From positions 806,001 to 870,000 of the forward strand of contig NZ_CVRM01000011.1 of the NCBI RefSeq assembly GCF_001258055.1: DNA of 64,000 nucleotides, given 5' to 3'. Of the stretch, positions 28,102-38,047 are shown in pieces. The notes under the pieces are model-generated. The model saw nothing but the letters and a program-made list of their open reading frames with translations. It was not told the DNA's origin and made no database searches. Position 1 is the first letter of the stretch; each line of letters begins with the position of its first letter. This stretch comes from Phaeobacter italicus (lineage in GTDB: Bacteria; Pseudomonadota; Alphaproteobacteria; Rhodobacterales; Rhodobacteraceae). The translations under genes were made by a program, and so were the position numbers.

Positions 28102-29274
28102 ATGATCTCAGTTTCCGACGCCCTCGACACGCTTCTTGATCTGGTTTCCCCGATGGCGGCAGAGACTGTGCCGCTGCGCGCTGCCGCAGGTCGGGTTCTG
28201 GCAGAGCCCGTCTCGGCCAAGCGCGATCAACCCCCATTCGCCGCATCAGCCATGGACGGCTACGCGCTCAAGTCGGCTGAGGTCGAGAAAGACGCGATGT
28301 TCAAGGTCATTGGCGAAAGCGCGGCGGGCCACGGGTTTACCGGGCGTGTCGGCGCCGGTCAGGCCGTTCGGATTTTCACTGGCGCTCCAATTCCTGAAGG
28401 GGCGGATTTCGTTGTCATTCAGGAAGATATCAGCCGAAGCGGAAACCTGATCACCATCGCAGATCACCCGGGAACATCGACCAACATTCGCCCCAAGGGC
28501 GGCGATTTCCAGATCGGCACCACCATGGATGCCCCCCGTGTGCTGGGCTCGGCCGATATCGCCCTGCTCGCTGCCATGAACATTGCCCAGGTGCCGGTGC
28601 GCAAACAGCCAACGGTCGCCCTCATCTCTACCGGTGACGAACTGGTCCTGCCTGGCGACACACCCGGACCGGATCAGATCATCGCGTCCAACACCTTTGG
28701 GCTTGACGCATTGCTGACAGCCGCAGGGGCGCGGGTCCGCATCCTGCCCATTGCACGGGACACGGAAAGCGATCTTCGCACTGCATTTGAACTGGCGCAG
28801 GACGCGGACCTGATCGTGACCATCGGAGGTGCATCTGTCGGCGATCACGATCTGGTCGCGGGTGTCACCGAAACCCTTGGTATGTCCCGCGCCTTTTACA
28901 AGGTGGCGATGCGGCCGGGCAAACCACTGATGGCCGGAACACTTGGCCAAAGCGCCATGGTGGGATTGCCCGGAAATCCCGTCTCAGCAATGGTTTGCGG
29001 CCACATCTTCATCCTGCCGATGTTGCGCGCCATGCTCGGTCTCGCGACAGATACACCTGCGCTGCTCACCGCACCGCTTGCCCATCCCGTATCGGAAAAC
29101 GGCCCGCGACAGCATTATATGCGTGGTCGGTTCGATGGCCAGTCAGTGCACGTATTCGACGATCAGGACAGCGCGCGACTGACCCTTTTGGCAGAGGCAA
29201 ATGTGCTGGTTGTCCGCCCGCCCAAGGATGGCGCCCGCGCCACTGGCGAGCGCGTCAATTACCTGCCGATCTAA
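28102..29274 (+). CDS. moeA: Molybdopterin molybdenumtransferase
   Basis: This 390-residue enzyme inserts molybdate into adenylated molybdopterin. Family markers are PFAASAMDGYAL, GQAVRIFTGAPIPEGAD, VALISTGDELV, the MoeA/MogA loop TIGGASVGDHDLV, MRPGKPLMAG and GLPGNPVSA. It begins at the base following the moaC stop and ends the operon. The next gene, lexA, has its own promoter 130 bases downstream. Confidence 0.96.
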   Translation: MISVSDALDTLLDLVSPMAAETVPLRAAAGRVLAEPVSAKRDQPPFAASAMDGYALKSAEVEKDAMFKVIGESAAGHGFTGRVGAGQAVRIFTGAPIPEGADFVVIQEDISRSGNLITIADHPGTSTNIRPKGGDFQIGTTMDAPRVLGSADIALLAAMNIAQVPVRKQPTVALISTGDELVLPGDTPGPDQIIASNTFGLDALLTAAGARVRILPIARDTESDLRTAFELAQDADLIVTIGGASVGDHDLVAGVTETLGMSRAFYKVAMRPGKPLMAGTLGQSAMVGLPGNPVSAMVCGHIFILPMLRAMLGLATDTPALLTAPLAHPVSENGPRQHYMRGRFDGQSVHVFDDQDSARLTLLAEANVLVVRPPKDGARATGERVNYLPI

Positions 29275-29403
29275 ACGCCAGACGCCAGCGCCGATCCTTA
29301 AAACCTGCCGGCGCCGCGCCTCTATCCCCGCCTGAACCACAGAATGACCCGCAGGATCGCAGGTCAACTGCACGCTTTTGTGCAGGTTTTCTGGCGGCAG
29401 GCG

Positions 29404-29432
29404 TTGACACAAAACGGGAACATGCGTAGAAC
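29404..29432 (+). promoter_or_regulatory. lexA promoter with overlapping alphaproteobacterial SOS box
   Basis: TTGACA at 29404-29409, a 17-base spacer and TAGAAC at 29427-29432 form a sigma70-like promoter. GAAC-N7-GAAC at 29418-29432 is the reverse complement of the alphaproteobacterial LexA site GTTC-N7-GTTC and covers the -10 element. The position fits autorepression of lexA. Confidence 0.85.
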
Positions 29433-29464
29433 AAAAGGAAACATCGAGCTGTGAGAGGAACGTC

Positions 29465-30145
29465 ATGCTGACGAAGAAGCAATTGGATTTGCTGGATTTC
29501 ATCCACACCCGCCTGCAAAAAGATGGTGTTCCGCCCAGTTTCGACGAGATGAAGGTTGCGCTGGACCTGCGATCAAAATCGGGGATACACAGGCTGATCA
29601 CCGCGTTGGAGGAGCGGGGCTTTATCCGCCGCCTCGCCCATCGCGCCCGCGCGATTGAGATCATTCGCCTTCCGGACAGTCTGGGCGGCACGGTCGAAGA
29701 CGTGGCCGAGGCACCCACCCCCGCAAATCAGGGCACCGCGCCCGCCGCTGCAACCATTGCAGCGATGGAACTGCCGGTGATGGGCCGTATCGCTGCCGGT
29801 GTCCCGATCGAGGCAATCAACCAGATTTCGCATCAGGTCGCTGTACCTGCCTCTATGTTGTCGGCCCAGGGCCAGCACTTTGCGCTGGAGGTACGGGGGG
29901 ATTCCATGATCGAGGCGGGCATCAATGATGGGGATATCGTGGTGATCCGCGAAACCTCTGTCGCGGATGATGGCGATGTGGTTGTTGCCCTTGTTGAGGG
30001 GCAAGAGGCCACGCTGAAGCGGATCTATCGCAAAGGCACGTCTGTCGCCCTTGAAGCGGCCAACCCCGCCTATGAAACCCGGCGCTATCGTCAGGATCAG
30101 GTCAAGGTGCAGGGCCGTCTTGTCGGATTGATCCGAACCTATTGA
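29465..30145 (+). CDS. lexA: SOS-response transcriptional repressor LexA
   Basis: This 226-residue repressor of DNA-damage genes undergoes RecA-stimulated self-cleavage. An N-terminal winged helix (about 1-65) begins [14 protein letters not shown] and contains [20 protein letters not shown]. The cleavage site is Ala111-Gly112 in MGRIAAGVP. The catalytic dyad is Ser147 in [10 protein letters not shown] and Lys185 in [12 protein letters not shown] linker of alanine and proline is longer than in E. coli LexA, typical for alphaproteobacteria. GAGAGG precedes the ATG. An SOS box in its promoter indicates autoregulation. Confidence 0.97.
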   Translation: MLTKKQLDLLDFIHTRLQKDGVPPSFDEMKVALDLRSKSGIHRLITALEERGFIRRLAHRARAIEIIRLPDSLGGTVEDVAEAPTPANQGTAPAAATIAAMELPVMGRIAAGVPIEAINQISHQVAVPASMLSAQGQHFALEVRGDSMIEAGINDGDIVVIRETSVADDGDVVVALVEGQEATLKRIYRKGTSVALEAANPAYETRRYRQDQVKVQGRLVGLIRTY

Positions 30146-30427
30146 TCTGCCCCTTGGCTGATTGGGGCTGATTGGTTTTGCTCACAGCCCGCGCTGATTT
30201 CTGCGGCCGCGGAGTTGGCGGATAGAATGCGCAGGCAGCTGGGACGATCTGCCTGCAGGGCGATAAAGACTGCTGTGACTGGCGCAGCAGTCCGGCATCC
30301 TGACACAGCGGTCGTCATCCGCGCTTTGTTCGTCATCCGCCCTTGCCCCGCCACAGCCAAACTGCAGCAAACGGCCCGCGGTGCCGTCCTATTGGCGCGC
30401 CTTTGTACCGCTCACCGTGGTCACGCC

Positions 30428-32497
30428 TCACTCTCCTTGGTCGCGCAGCGTCCAGGCCCGATCACCGGCAACCTCCCGCGCGGTCAGCCAGCGCCCATCT
30501 GCAAGCAGCGCGAGAGATCCGGTTTTTCGAAGCGTGATCGCATCCATAACTCGGCAGCCGCCAGTCAGCGGCAATTTATCAGCCCGATCGCTGACCAAGA
30601 TGATGTCAGGCACGCAGGGAATTGGCGCTGCGTGGGCGGCCTTTCCCATGACGTGGATCAGCCACGCCCCATCAGGCAGTGCCAGAACCGCGTGCCGCCC
30701 CTTTAGGGTATGGCCCCAATCCGGCACCACAGCCGGATCAGGCCAAAGCGCGGCGGCATCCTCTTGTGTCAACAAGGTCCCGTCGTTTTCTGCCCAACGG
30801 CTCGCCGCAAACCCCTGCCCACGGCTGCGCGACAGTGCGCGCCCCTGCTCTGTCATGACGCCAACCAACCCGCCTTCCGGAGAAATCAGCACGACGGGTC
30901 GGCCGGCCTGCGCCCAGATCAGCAACCCGCCGCAGATGGCGATGGTGCCGCTCCATCGCAAAGGCCCGCGCCAGACGGCAAGCATGATACCCCCAAATGC
31001 AATCAGCCCCAGCACCGATGGGGGCGGCATTTCCACCGGTCGCACCGCGCCATCCATGCCCGCGACCCAACCCGCAACCCACAGGATCCAGCGGATCCCA
31101 AGGTCCATGCCCCACAGACCAATCCAGCCACCACCAATAGGCGCCAGACACAGCGCCAGAACCGCAGAGGGCACCACCAAAAGCCCCATCACCGGCACCG
31201 CCAGAACATTGGCAAGCAGCCCGAACTGCGACAGCTGGTTGAAATGGGCCGCAGCAAAGGGCGCCGTTGCGATCCCGGCCACCACCGACGACAGAACAAC
31301 GCCGACAGCACCCCGCGCCCACCACAGAGAGGGCGGCAACTGCCATGCCTGCAGGGCCGAAAACACCGCGATCAACGCCGTTGTCGCGGCAAAGCTCATC
31401 TGAAAGCCGGGGCCCAGCAGGCTCTCGGGGCGTAACGCAAGGATCAGCAACGCCGCCAGGGCCACGGCCCGCAGGGACAGCGCCCGACGATCCAGCACCA
31501 CCGCGCACAGCATGACCGCAACCATGACAAAAGCCCGCGTGCTAGCAACCTGACCCCCAGAGATCAGCAGGTAGGATGCGGCCGCTGCAAGGGCCACAAG
31601 AGCCGCCAGTTTCTTGACAGAAAGACGCATCGCAACTGGCGGCATCAGGGCAAAGCCCAGACGGATCCCGCCAAACACCACCCCAGCCAGCAGACCCATG
31701 TGCAAGCCGGAAATCGCCAGAAGATGGGCCAGATTGCTGGCGCGCAGGGCGTCGAGCTCTGCTTGCGGTATATCTGCACGCTCGCCCGTCGTGATTGCTG
31801 CGGCAAAACCTGCGGTCTCGGGCGCCATGCGGCTGCGGATCGCGCCAGAGAGCGCCGCCCGCATCCGCGCAATGGCAAGATCGGCCCCCGGTTCCTCCAC
31901 CAGCAAAACAGGCACCCGCGTGTAGCCGACCGCCCCCAATTTCTGAAACCACGCATGCCTGCGAAAATCAAACCCGCGCGGTTCAACCGGGCCTTGCGGT
32001 GGCATCAGATGGGCGGTGGTCATCACCCTGGCGCCAATTGCAGGCGCAAAAACCCCGTCAGCAAGACTGATCCGAACACGCGCGGGGGTATCCTGCGGCG
32101 ACAACCGATCGATACGGAGCTGATCGAGCGTTACCCGCAGACGGTCACGAACAGAGCGATCGGTGCCGACCACCCTGCCCTCTACCGCGCCATAAAGCCG
32201 GAACTCCAGAACTGGCGCGGCAACCAGGGAGGCGCGCAGCTGGGCCGCACCAAAGCCCGCCACCCCCACCAAAAGCGCCATGGCAGCAAAGGCGCTGAGC
32301 CCGCGACCACGACGAATTGCCAGGACGACACAGGCCAGCGCGGCGCTCGCTGCAATAAGGCACAGCTCTGTCTGTGTTGGATCATGCTTAAGCGAGAAGA
32401 ACCACAAAATGCCGCAGCCGAACAGGACCGGAACCCAAGGAAACAGGTCCCCGCGCTGGGATTGCAGCAGCCGTTCCAGACCACTCAGGGCGCCCAT
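30428..32497 (-). CDS. comEC: ComEC/Rec2 family DNA-uptake channel, without complete C-terminal beta-lactamase domain
   Basis: This 689-residue inner-membrane protein moves single-stranded DNA into the cytoplasm during natural transformation. Hydrophobic segments near 20-90 and an OB-fold-like DUF4131 region (about 100-230) precede the Competence domain. That domain shows LAHLLAISGLHMGLLAGVVF, SGGQVASTRAFVM and GPGFQMSFAATTALI. After the last membrane segments only about 150 residues remain, and no HxHxDH metal-binding motif of the usual beta-lactamase-like nuclease domain is visible. The ATG at 32497 is preceded by AAGGAG; an extension to 32617 is rejected. It is convergent with lexA and divergent from gltX. 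Confidence 0.92.
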   Translation of the reverse strand: MGALSGLERLLQSQRGDLFPWVPVLFGCGILWFFSLKHDPTQTELCLIAASAALACVVLAIRRGRGLSAFAAMALLVGVAGFGAAQLRASLVAAPVLEFRLYGAVEGRVVGTDRSVRDRLRVTLDQLRIDRLSPQDTPARVRISLADGVFAPAIGARVMTTAHLMPPQGPVEPRGFDFRRHAWFQKLGAVGYTRVPVLLVEEPGADLAIARMRAALSGAIRSRMAPETAGFAAAITTGERADIPQAELDALRASNLAHLLAISGLHMGLLAGVVFGGIRLGFALMPPVAMRLSVKKLAALVALAAAASYLLISGGQVASTRAFVMVAVMLCAVVLDRRALSLRAVALAALLILALRPESLLGPGFQMSFAATTALIAVFSALQAWQLPPSLWWARGAVGVVLSSVVAGIATAPFAAAHFNQLSQFGLLANVLAVPVMGLLVVPSAVLALCLAPIGGGWIGLWGMDLGIRWILWVAGWVAGMDGAVRPVEMPPPSVLGLIAFGGIMLAVWRGPLRWSGTIAICGGLLIWAQAGRPVVLISPEGGLVGVMTEQGRALSRSRGQGFAASRWAENDGTLLTQEDAAALWPDPAVVPDWGHTLKGRHAVLALPDGAWLIHVMGKAAHAAPIPCVPDIILVSDRADKLPLTGGCRVMDAITLRKTGSLALLADGRWLTAREVAGDRAWTLRDQGE

Positions 32498-32576
32498 GCT
32501 TGCTCCTTGCCGTTTGGCTCGGTAGACAGGCGACAAAACTAGCTCTCTTATGGTTTCCAAAAGGTAAATCACCCAA

Positions 32577-33977
32577 ATGTCCAAACCGGTCGTCACCCGC
32601 TTCGCCCCTTCTCCCACCGGCTATCTGCACATCGGTGGCGCGCGCACTGCGCTGTTCAACTGGCTGTACGCCCGTGGTCGCGGCGGCAAGTTCCTGCTGC
32701 GGATCGAAGACACCGACCGTGAACGCTCAACCCCGGAAGCGACAGCAGCCATCCTGCAAGGCATGTCCTGGCTGGGTCTGGATCATGATGGTGAGGTGAT
32801 CAGCCAGTTTGAACGCGCAGACCGCCACGCCGAGGTGGCCAAGCAGCTGCTGGCTGAAGGCAAGGCATATAAGTGTTTTGCCACGCAGGACGAAATTGCC
32901 GCCTTCCGCGAAGAGGCCAAGGCCGCAGGCAAATCAACGCTTTACCGTTCGCCCTGGCGGGATGCGGCAGAGGCCGATCACCCAGATGCGCCCTACGTGA
33001 TCCGCATCAAGGCCCCGCAGGATGGCGTCACCGTCATCAAGGACGAAGTGCAGGGTGATGTGACCATCCGCAATGACCAGCTGGACGACATGATCCTGCT
33101 GCGTTCGGACGGAACACCGGTTTATATGCTGGCGGTTGTCGTGGATGACTATGACATGGGTGTCACCCATGTGATCCGCGGCGATGACCATCTCAACAAT
33201 GCGGCGCGCCAGATGATGATTTATCAGGCGATGGGCTGGGATATCCCGGTTTGGGCCCATATCCCCCTGATCCACGGCCCCGATGGCAAGAAACTGTCCA
33301 AACGCCACGGCGCACTTGGCGCGCAGGAATATCAGGCGATGGGTTATCCAGCCGCTGGTATGCGCAACTATCTGGCCCGTCTGGGCTGGAGCCACGGCGA
33401 CGATGAATTCTTCACCGATGCCCAGGCACGCGAATGGTTTGACCTCGACGGCATCGGCAAGAGCCCTGCCCGTTTCGACACCAAGAAGCTGGAAAATCTC
33501 TGCGGTCAGCACATCGCGATCAGCGACGATGCTGCGTTGCGGAATGAAATTCAGGCCTATCTCGCAGCGGCAGGCAAGCCACAACTGAGTGACGTTCAGT
33601 CAAATGATATTGAACGGGGCATGTACTGCTTGAAGGATCGCGCCAAGACGTTCCCAGAGCTCCTTGAAAAGGCGCATTTTCTCCTGACATCCCGCCCGGT
33701 TGAGCAGGATGAGAAAGCGGCAAAAGCGCTGGCAAATGTATCCGACGGTATACTGAAAGAATTGACGCCGCAGCTGCAAAATGCTAGCTGGACCCGAGAC
33801 GATCTGGAGGCGCTGCTGAACGCATTTGCAGAAGCGCAGGGAACCAAGTTCGGCAAGCTGGCCGCCCCCTTGCGGGCTTTGCTGGCCGGTCGTGCGGTAA
33901 CCCCTTCAGTTTTCGACATGATGCTGATTCTGGGCCAGGACGAAACGCTGGCCCGACTCTCCGACGCCACCGGCTGA
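32577..33977 (+). CDS. gltX: Glutamyl-tRNA synthetase
   Basis: This 466-residue class I aminoacyl-tRNA synthetase attaches glutamate to tRNA-Glu. The HIGH-type motif is [20 protein letters not shown] and the KMSKS-type motif is [13 protein letters not shown] Rossmann catalytic core with [10 protein letters not shown] and [14 protein letters not shown] is followed by the C-terminal anticodon-binding helical domain. Many alphaproteobacteria carry two GltX paralogues, one able to charge tRNA-Gln before amidation; which type this is cannot be read directly. The 79-base gap to comEC holds divergent promoters. Confidence 0.96.
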   Translation: MSKPVVTRFAPSPTGYLHIGGARTALFNWLYARGRGGKFLLRIEDTDRERSTPEATAAILQGMSWLGLDHDGEVISQFERADRHAEVAKQLLAEGKAYKCFATQDEIAAFREEAKAAGKSTLYRSPWRDAAEADHPDAPYVIRIKAPQDGVTVIKDEVQGDVTIRNDQLDDMILLRSDGTPVYMLAVVVDDYDMGVTHVIRGDDHLNNAARQMMIYQAMGWDIPVWAHIPLIHGPDGKKLSKRHGALGAQEYQAMGYPAAGMRNYLARLGWSHGDDEFFTDAQAREWFDLDGIGKSPARFDTKKLENLCGQHIAISDDAALRNEIQAYLAAAGKPQLSDVQSNDIERGMYCLKDRAKTFPELLEKAHFLLTSRPVEQDEKAAKALANVSDGILKELTPQLQNASWTRDDLEALLNAFAEAQGTKFGKLAAPLRALLAGRAVTPSVFDMMLILGQDETLARLSDATG

Positions 33978-34104
33978 GCCCACCGCATTAACTGCCGGGT
34001 AAGCTGTGGCCGCTATGACCTCACCTGCGCGAATTATCGTGCAGGTGCGCCTGCACGAGGCGGAATTGACGCCGCCTTCGTGCCTGTATCAGGAAGGGAT
34101 ATCG

Positions 34105-35400
34105 ATGACCGATACACAGAAAACCGCCCAGCTCAGCCTGAATGGCGAAACTTACGAGCTTCCCATTTTCTCGCCGACCGCCGGGCCCGATGTTCTGGAT
34201 ATCCGCAAGCTCTATGGCCAGGCCGGTGTGTTCACATACGATCCGGGCTTTACCTCGACCGCGAGCTGCGACAGCACCATCACCTACATCGACGGTGGCA
34301 AGGGCGAGCTGCTGCACCGCGGCTACCCGATCGACCAACTGGCATCCAAATCCCATCATCTCGAAGTGTGCTATCTGCTGCTTTACGGTGAACTGCCGAC
34401 CGCAGCGCAGCTGGAAGATTTCGAAACCCGTGTGACCCGTCACACAATGGTGCATGAGCAGATGCACAACTTCTTCCGCGGCTTCCGCCGGGATGCGCAC
34501 CCGATGGCGACCCTGGTTGGCGTTGTTGGTGCAATGTCTGCCTTCTACCACGACTCCACCGACATCAACGACCCCTGGCAGCGCGAAGTGGCTGCGATCC
34601 GTCTGATCGCCAAGCTGCCGACCATTGCCGCCATGGCCTATAAATACTCGATCGGCCAGCCCTTCGTGTATCCGCGCAACGATCTGGATTATGCGGCAAA
34701 CTTCCTGCACATGTGCTTCTCTGTTCCCGCAGAAGAATACCATGTTGATCCGATCCTCGCCCGCGCGATGGACCGCATCTTTATCCTGCACGCAGATCAC
34801 GAACAGAACGCCTCGACCTCGACCGTGCGTCTGGCGTCCTCGTCCGGGGCGAACCCGTTTGCCTGTATTGCTGCCGGTATTGCCTGCCTCTGGGGTCCGG
34901 CACATGGTGGTGCGAACCAGGCATGCTTGGAAATGCTCAAGGAAATCGGCACCGTCGATCGCATCCCTGAGTTCATCGCCCGCGCCAAGGACAAGAACGA
35001 TCCGTTCCGCCTGATGGGCTTTGGTCACCGCGTCTACAAAAACACCGACCCGCGCGCCAAGGTGCTGAAGCAGTCCGCCGACGAGGTTCTGGAACTGCTG
35101 GGCGTCGAAAACAACCCGCTACTGCAGGTCGCCAAGGAACTGGAACAGACCGCCCTGAACGATGAGTATTTCATCGAGAAGAAACTGTTCCCCAACGTCG
35201 ACTTCTATTCCGGCATCATTCTGGAAGCGATGGGTTTCCCGACCTCGATGTTCACCCCGATCTTCGCGCTGTCGCGCACCGTCGGCTGGATCTCGCAGTG
35301 GAAAGAGATGATCGCAGACCCACAGAACAAGATCGGTCGCCCGCGCCAGCTCTATCTTGGCGAAACCATGCGCGACTACGTGGACATCGAAAACCGCTAA
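34105..35400 (+). CDS. gltA: Citrate synthase
   Basis: This 431-residue type II citrate synthase condenses acetyl-CoA and oxaloacetate. Motifs include [31 protein letters not shown], the substrate-binding [27 protein letters not shown] and the C-terminal [17 protein letters not shown]. The ATG at 34105 follows AGGAAGGG; an extension to 34006 is rejected. GC-rich hexameric NADH-sensitive enzymes share this length, but allostery is not inferred. A strong terminator follows 23 bases after the stop. Confidence 0.97.
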   Translation: MTDTQKTAQLSLNGETYELPIFSPTAGPDVLDIRKLYGQAGVFTYDPGFTSTASCDSTITYIDGGKGELLHRGYPIDQLASKSHHLEVCYLLLYGELPTAAQLEDFETRVTRHTMVHEQMHNFFRGFRRDAHPMATLVGVVGAMSAFYHDSTDINDPWQREVAAIRLIAKLPTIAAMAYKYSIGQPFVYPRNDLDYAANFLHMCFSVPAEEYHVDPILARAMDRIFILHADHEQNASTSTVRLASSSGANPFACIAAGIACLWGPAHGGANQACLEMLKEIGTVDRIPEFIARAKDKNDPFRLMGFGHRVYKNTDPRAKVLKQSADEVLELLGVENNPLLQVAKELEQTALNDEYFIEKKLFPNVDFYSGIILEAMGFPTSMFTPIFALSRTVGWISQWKEMIADPQNKIGRPRQLYLGETMRDYVDIENR

Positions 35401-35423
35401 GGTTTCGACCCCGATTTGATTGC

Positions 35424-35456
35424 AACGCTGTCCCTTGTTTGGGGCAGCGTTTTTTT
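35424..35456 (+). terminator. Rho-independent terminator of gltA
   Basis: The stem AACGCTG-T-CCC pairs with GGG-G-CAGCGTT (35424-35451), followed by a T-run through 35456. Confidence 0.88.
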
Positions 35457-35669
35457 ATGCCTCACCCTTCAATCTGTGGGTGAGCGGACATCAGGAAAGA
35501 TAAACCCAAACAATCCCCGTGCGGCCGCAATATTGTTCGCAGATTGGAAACCTGATTAACCTCTTTTCCACGATTTTAGGGGCTTACGCCCCGTTTTCTT
35601 TGACTGCAGGGCAGAACAACCTTACCACCTAGGTACATTTTTATTTAAACCTTAGCGGGAGATGCTCCG

Positions 35670-36569
35670 GTGATTGCACTCATGACCATGCTTGGTGTCG
35701 GCCTTCTTGCGGGTATCATTCTTCACGAAAGCGGTGATGACGATACCAGCGACGCCAGCAATAATGAATCCGAAACCGGCCAGAACGAGAGCCCGGCAAT
35801 CAACGGCAGCGAGCTTGGTGATCTCTTGCTGGGCACCTCCGGTAACGAAGTCATCTCGGGCGGCGAAGGCGACGACAACATAGACGCACGCGGCGGCAAC
35901 GACACCGTTGAAGGTGGCGAAGGCAACGACTCCATTGATGGCGGCTCTGCCAATGACAATCTGTTTGGCGGCGAGGGCAATGATGTGATCGTCGGTGGCA
36001 ACGGTGATGATTTCATGCGCGGCAATGCCGGTGACGATATCCTCGTTGATGGCCGCGGCGAAGACCACCTGGTGGGCGGTCAGGGCAATGACACCATCGT
36101 TGGCTCGGGCATTTTTGACGAAGGCAAATATGAGGACCTGCTTCAGGGTCGTCTGACGGCGTCATCCCAGGAAGAAGTCATCAGCACGCTGGAGTATGAC
36201 ATTCGCAATGACACCGACGATCAGGGCGACACCATCAATGCCGGTGCTGGCGATGATGCCGTGGTCTTTGGCAAGGACGACACCGTAACAGGCGGTCTGG
36301 GCGATGATGTCTTTGAGACAGGCGTCTGGATGAATGACGAGAGCGATCAGGCCACCATCACGGATTTCACCGCCAGTGATGACCGGATGATCTATTACTA
36401 TGTCGCTGGCGAAGCCGCACCCGAGCTGGACGTCGTGACACGCGACAACGACGACGGCGGCACCGACGCATTCCTTGTTGCCGATGGTGTGGAAGTGGTC
36501 CGCCTGGTCAATGCAGGCAGCGACTTCAACGTCGAAGATCACGTCTCCCTGGTTGAGCTCGCATCCTGA
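35670..36569 (+). CDS. Small RTX (hemolysin-type calcium-binding repeat) protein
   Basis: This 299-residue acidic protein has about eight nonapeptide repeats of the form GGxGxD between residues 50 and 150, for example GGEGDDNID, GGNDTVEGG and GGQGNDTIVG, and a further cluster near 190-215. Such repeats fold into calcium-binding beta-rolls and usually mark type I secretion substrates. Unusually, the N-terminus is a hydrophobic segment (about 2-17) followed by a highly acidic linker, which suggests an anchor or signal peptide instead of a purely C-terminal secretion signal. The start is GTG at 35670 with GGGAG upstream; ATG at 35682 is an alternative. No transporter genes are adjacent. Confidence 0.85.
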   Translation: MIALMTMLGVGLLAGIILHESGDDDTSDASNNESETGQNESPAINGSELGDLLLGTSGNEVISGGEGDDNIDARGGNDTVEGGEGNDSIDGGSANDNLFGGEGNDVIVGGNGDDFMRGNAGDDILVDGRGEDHLVGGQGNDTIVGSGIFDEGKYEDLLQGRLTASSQEEVISTLEYDIRNDTDDQGDTINAGAGDDAVVFGKDDTVTGGLGDDVFETGVWMNDESDQATITDFTASDDRMIYYYVAGEAAPELDVVTRDNDDGGTDAFLVADGVEVVRLVNAGSDFNVEDHVSLVELAS

Positions 36570-36596
36570 TCCAACCAGCAGCTAAAGATAAAAAAG

Positions 36597-36628
36597 GCCG
36601 CCCTTCCAGCTGGAAAGGCGGCTTTTTT
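36597..36628. terminator. Terminator between the RTX and crotonase genes
   Basis: GCCGCC (36597-36602) pairs with GGCGGC (36617-36622) around an internal TTCCAGCTGGAA palindrome. A T-run follows on the plus strand and an A-run precedes it, so it may serve both convergent genes. Confidence 0.85.
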
Positions 36629-36652
36629 GTTCAGCGCTGAATTGATCCCGGA

Positions 36653-37429
36653 TCAGCGGCCTTCGAATTTCGCGGGCCGTTTTTCCATAAAGGCCGTGAC
36701 ACCTTCCATAAAGTCACGGGTCTTGCCGCATTCCCCCTGCAGGTGGGCTTCTTCGGACAGCTGTTCCGGCAGAGAGTTGCCATAGCCATCGCGGATCGCG
36801 GTTTTGATCGCAGCAAAGGCACGCGTCGGACCACCAGCAAGATAGGCCGCACGGGCGCGCCAATGGGCGTCAAAACTGTCGTCAGCCACAGCTTCCCAGA
36901 TCATTCCCCAATCGCTGGCCTGCTGGGCCGTGATCTTGTCGGCAAACAGCGCCGCGCCCATCGCCTTGGCCATACCCATCTGACGCGGCAGGAACCAGGT
37001 GCCCCCCGCATCAGGCATCAGGCCGATACGGGCAAAAGCCTGCATGAAATAGGCGCTCTCGCTGGCGATCACCACATCCGCAGCAAGGGCAAGGTTGGCA
37101 CCTGCCCCCGCAGCCGGGCCGTTGACGGCGGCGATGGTCGGAACCGGGCAGTTATAGATCGCCTCCAGCATCGGGGTATATTCATCGCGCAGTGTGCGTT
37201 CCAGATCCAGCTTGCCCTGGCTCGCAGCATCCGACAGATCCTGACCGGAGCAGAAGGATTTGCCGGACCCGGTGATGACCACCGCCCGTGCTTCCTTGCC
37301 TGCGCGTTGCATCGCATGGGTGATTTCAGCCCGCATCAGGCCCGTCAACGCATTCATCTTTGCCGGGCGGTTCAGCGTGACGATGGCCAGACCATCCGCC
37401 AGCGAATACTGAATTTCCTTGTAATCCAT
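36653..37429 (-). CDS. Enoyl-CoA hydratase/isomerase, PaaG-like
   Basis: This 258-residue crotonase-fold protein has the CoA-binding and oxyanion segments LNRPAKMNALTGLMRAE, SGKSFCSGQDLSDAASQG and PTIAAVNGPAAGAGANLALAADVV. The sequence FCSGQDL and IGLMPDAGGTWFLPRQMG resemble PaaG, the ring 1,2-epoxyphenylacetyl-CoA isomerase of phenylacetate degradation. A general short-chain enoyl-CoA hydratase remains possible. The start is the ATG at 37429 with GAGG upstream; a TTG one codon earlier is unlikely. No other phenylacetate genes are nearby, and ccmH lies upstream on the same strand after 138 bases. Confidence 0.85.
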   Translation of the reverse strand: MDYKEIQYSLADGLAIVTLNRPAKMNALTGLMRAEITHAMQRAGKEARAVVITGSGKSFCSGQDLSDAASQGKLDLERTLRDEYTPMLEAIYNCPVPTIAAVNGPAAGAGANLALAADVVIASESAYFMQAFARIGLMPDAGGTWFLPRQMGMAKAMGAALFADKITAQQASDWGMIWEAVADDSFDAHWRARAAYLAGGPTRAFAAIKTAIRDGYGNSLPEQLSEEAHLQGECGKTRDFMEGVTAFMEKRPAKFEGR

Positions 37430-37567
37430 CAATGGGCCTCGCCGTTAATCGTTTGTCGCAGATTTGCCTAAGGAGCCCGGCAGGAAAAGGCAAACGCCGC
37501 GTAACCCCAACCGAAAAGAGCCGCCGTTGTCACGGCGGCCCCAACTTGGCCCAACATCGCCCTGCCC

Positions 37568-38047
37568 TCAGTCCTTCAGGATGCGATCAAGCTGTGCTTT
37601 TTCCTGTTCGCTCAGCGCCTGCACCGCGTCCTCTTCGGCTTTGGTATTGCTGCGCCCGCGCAGGTACACGCCCGCCATGATCAGCGCCAGCACAAGCATG
37701 ATCGGCCCGGCTGCGTAAAGCAGCCAGTTGGCACCGGTCGCGCGTGGGCTCAGCAGCACATATTCACCGTAGCGATCCACAATGAAGTCCATCGCCTCTT
37801 CATTGCTGTCGCCTGCCACCAGACGTTCACGCACCAAAAGCCGCAGGTCGCGGGCCAGATCGGCGTTGCTCTCGTCGATGCTTTCATTGCGGCAGACCAG
37901 ACAGCGCAGGTCTTTGGACAGTTCCCGCGCCCGCGCCTCTAGCGCGGGATCTGCCAGCACCTCATCGGGTTGGACGGCATAGGTAGGTGCGATCGGCTGC
38001 AGGACAAGCGCGGCAACCGCCGCGGCACGCAACAGAGAACGGATCAT
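37568..38047 (-). CDS. ccmH: Cytochrome c-type biogenesis protein CcmH (apocytochrome thioredoxin-like)
   Basis: This 159-residue protein has an N-terminal signal or anchor (about 5-24) and a conserved periplasmic domain with the redox motif RCLVCRNESI (Cys49 and Cys52). The sequence DLRLLVRERL and FIVDRYGEYVLLSP follows, then a second membrane segment near 104-127 and a charged cytoplasmic tail. It keeps apocytochrome c cysteines reduced for heme ligation. It lacks the TPR extension of fused CcmH proteins, so this is the CcmH/CycL form. It overlaps ccmF by 4 bases (ATGA). Confidence 0.95.
   Translation of the reverse strand: MIRSLLRAAAVAALVLQPIAPTYAVQPDEVLADPALEARARELSKDLRCLVCRNESIDESNADLARDLRLLVRERLVAGDSNEEAMDFIVDRYGEYVLLSPRATGANWLLYAAGPIMLVLALIMAGVYLRGRSNTKAEEDAVQALSEQEKAQLDRILKD

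Noticed and set aside
30269-30291. ACTGCTG/CAGCAGT hairpin between lexA and comEC
   Set aside because: Only a short CTTTAT tract follows on the comEC strand, too weak to call a terminator.
32420-32434. GAAC-N7-GAAC (SOS-box-like) match
   Set aside because: It lies inside comEC coding sequence about 20 codons from the start, away from a promoter. About two chance matches are expected in a window of this size.
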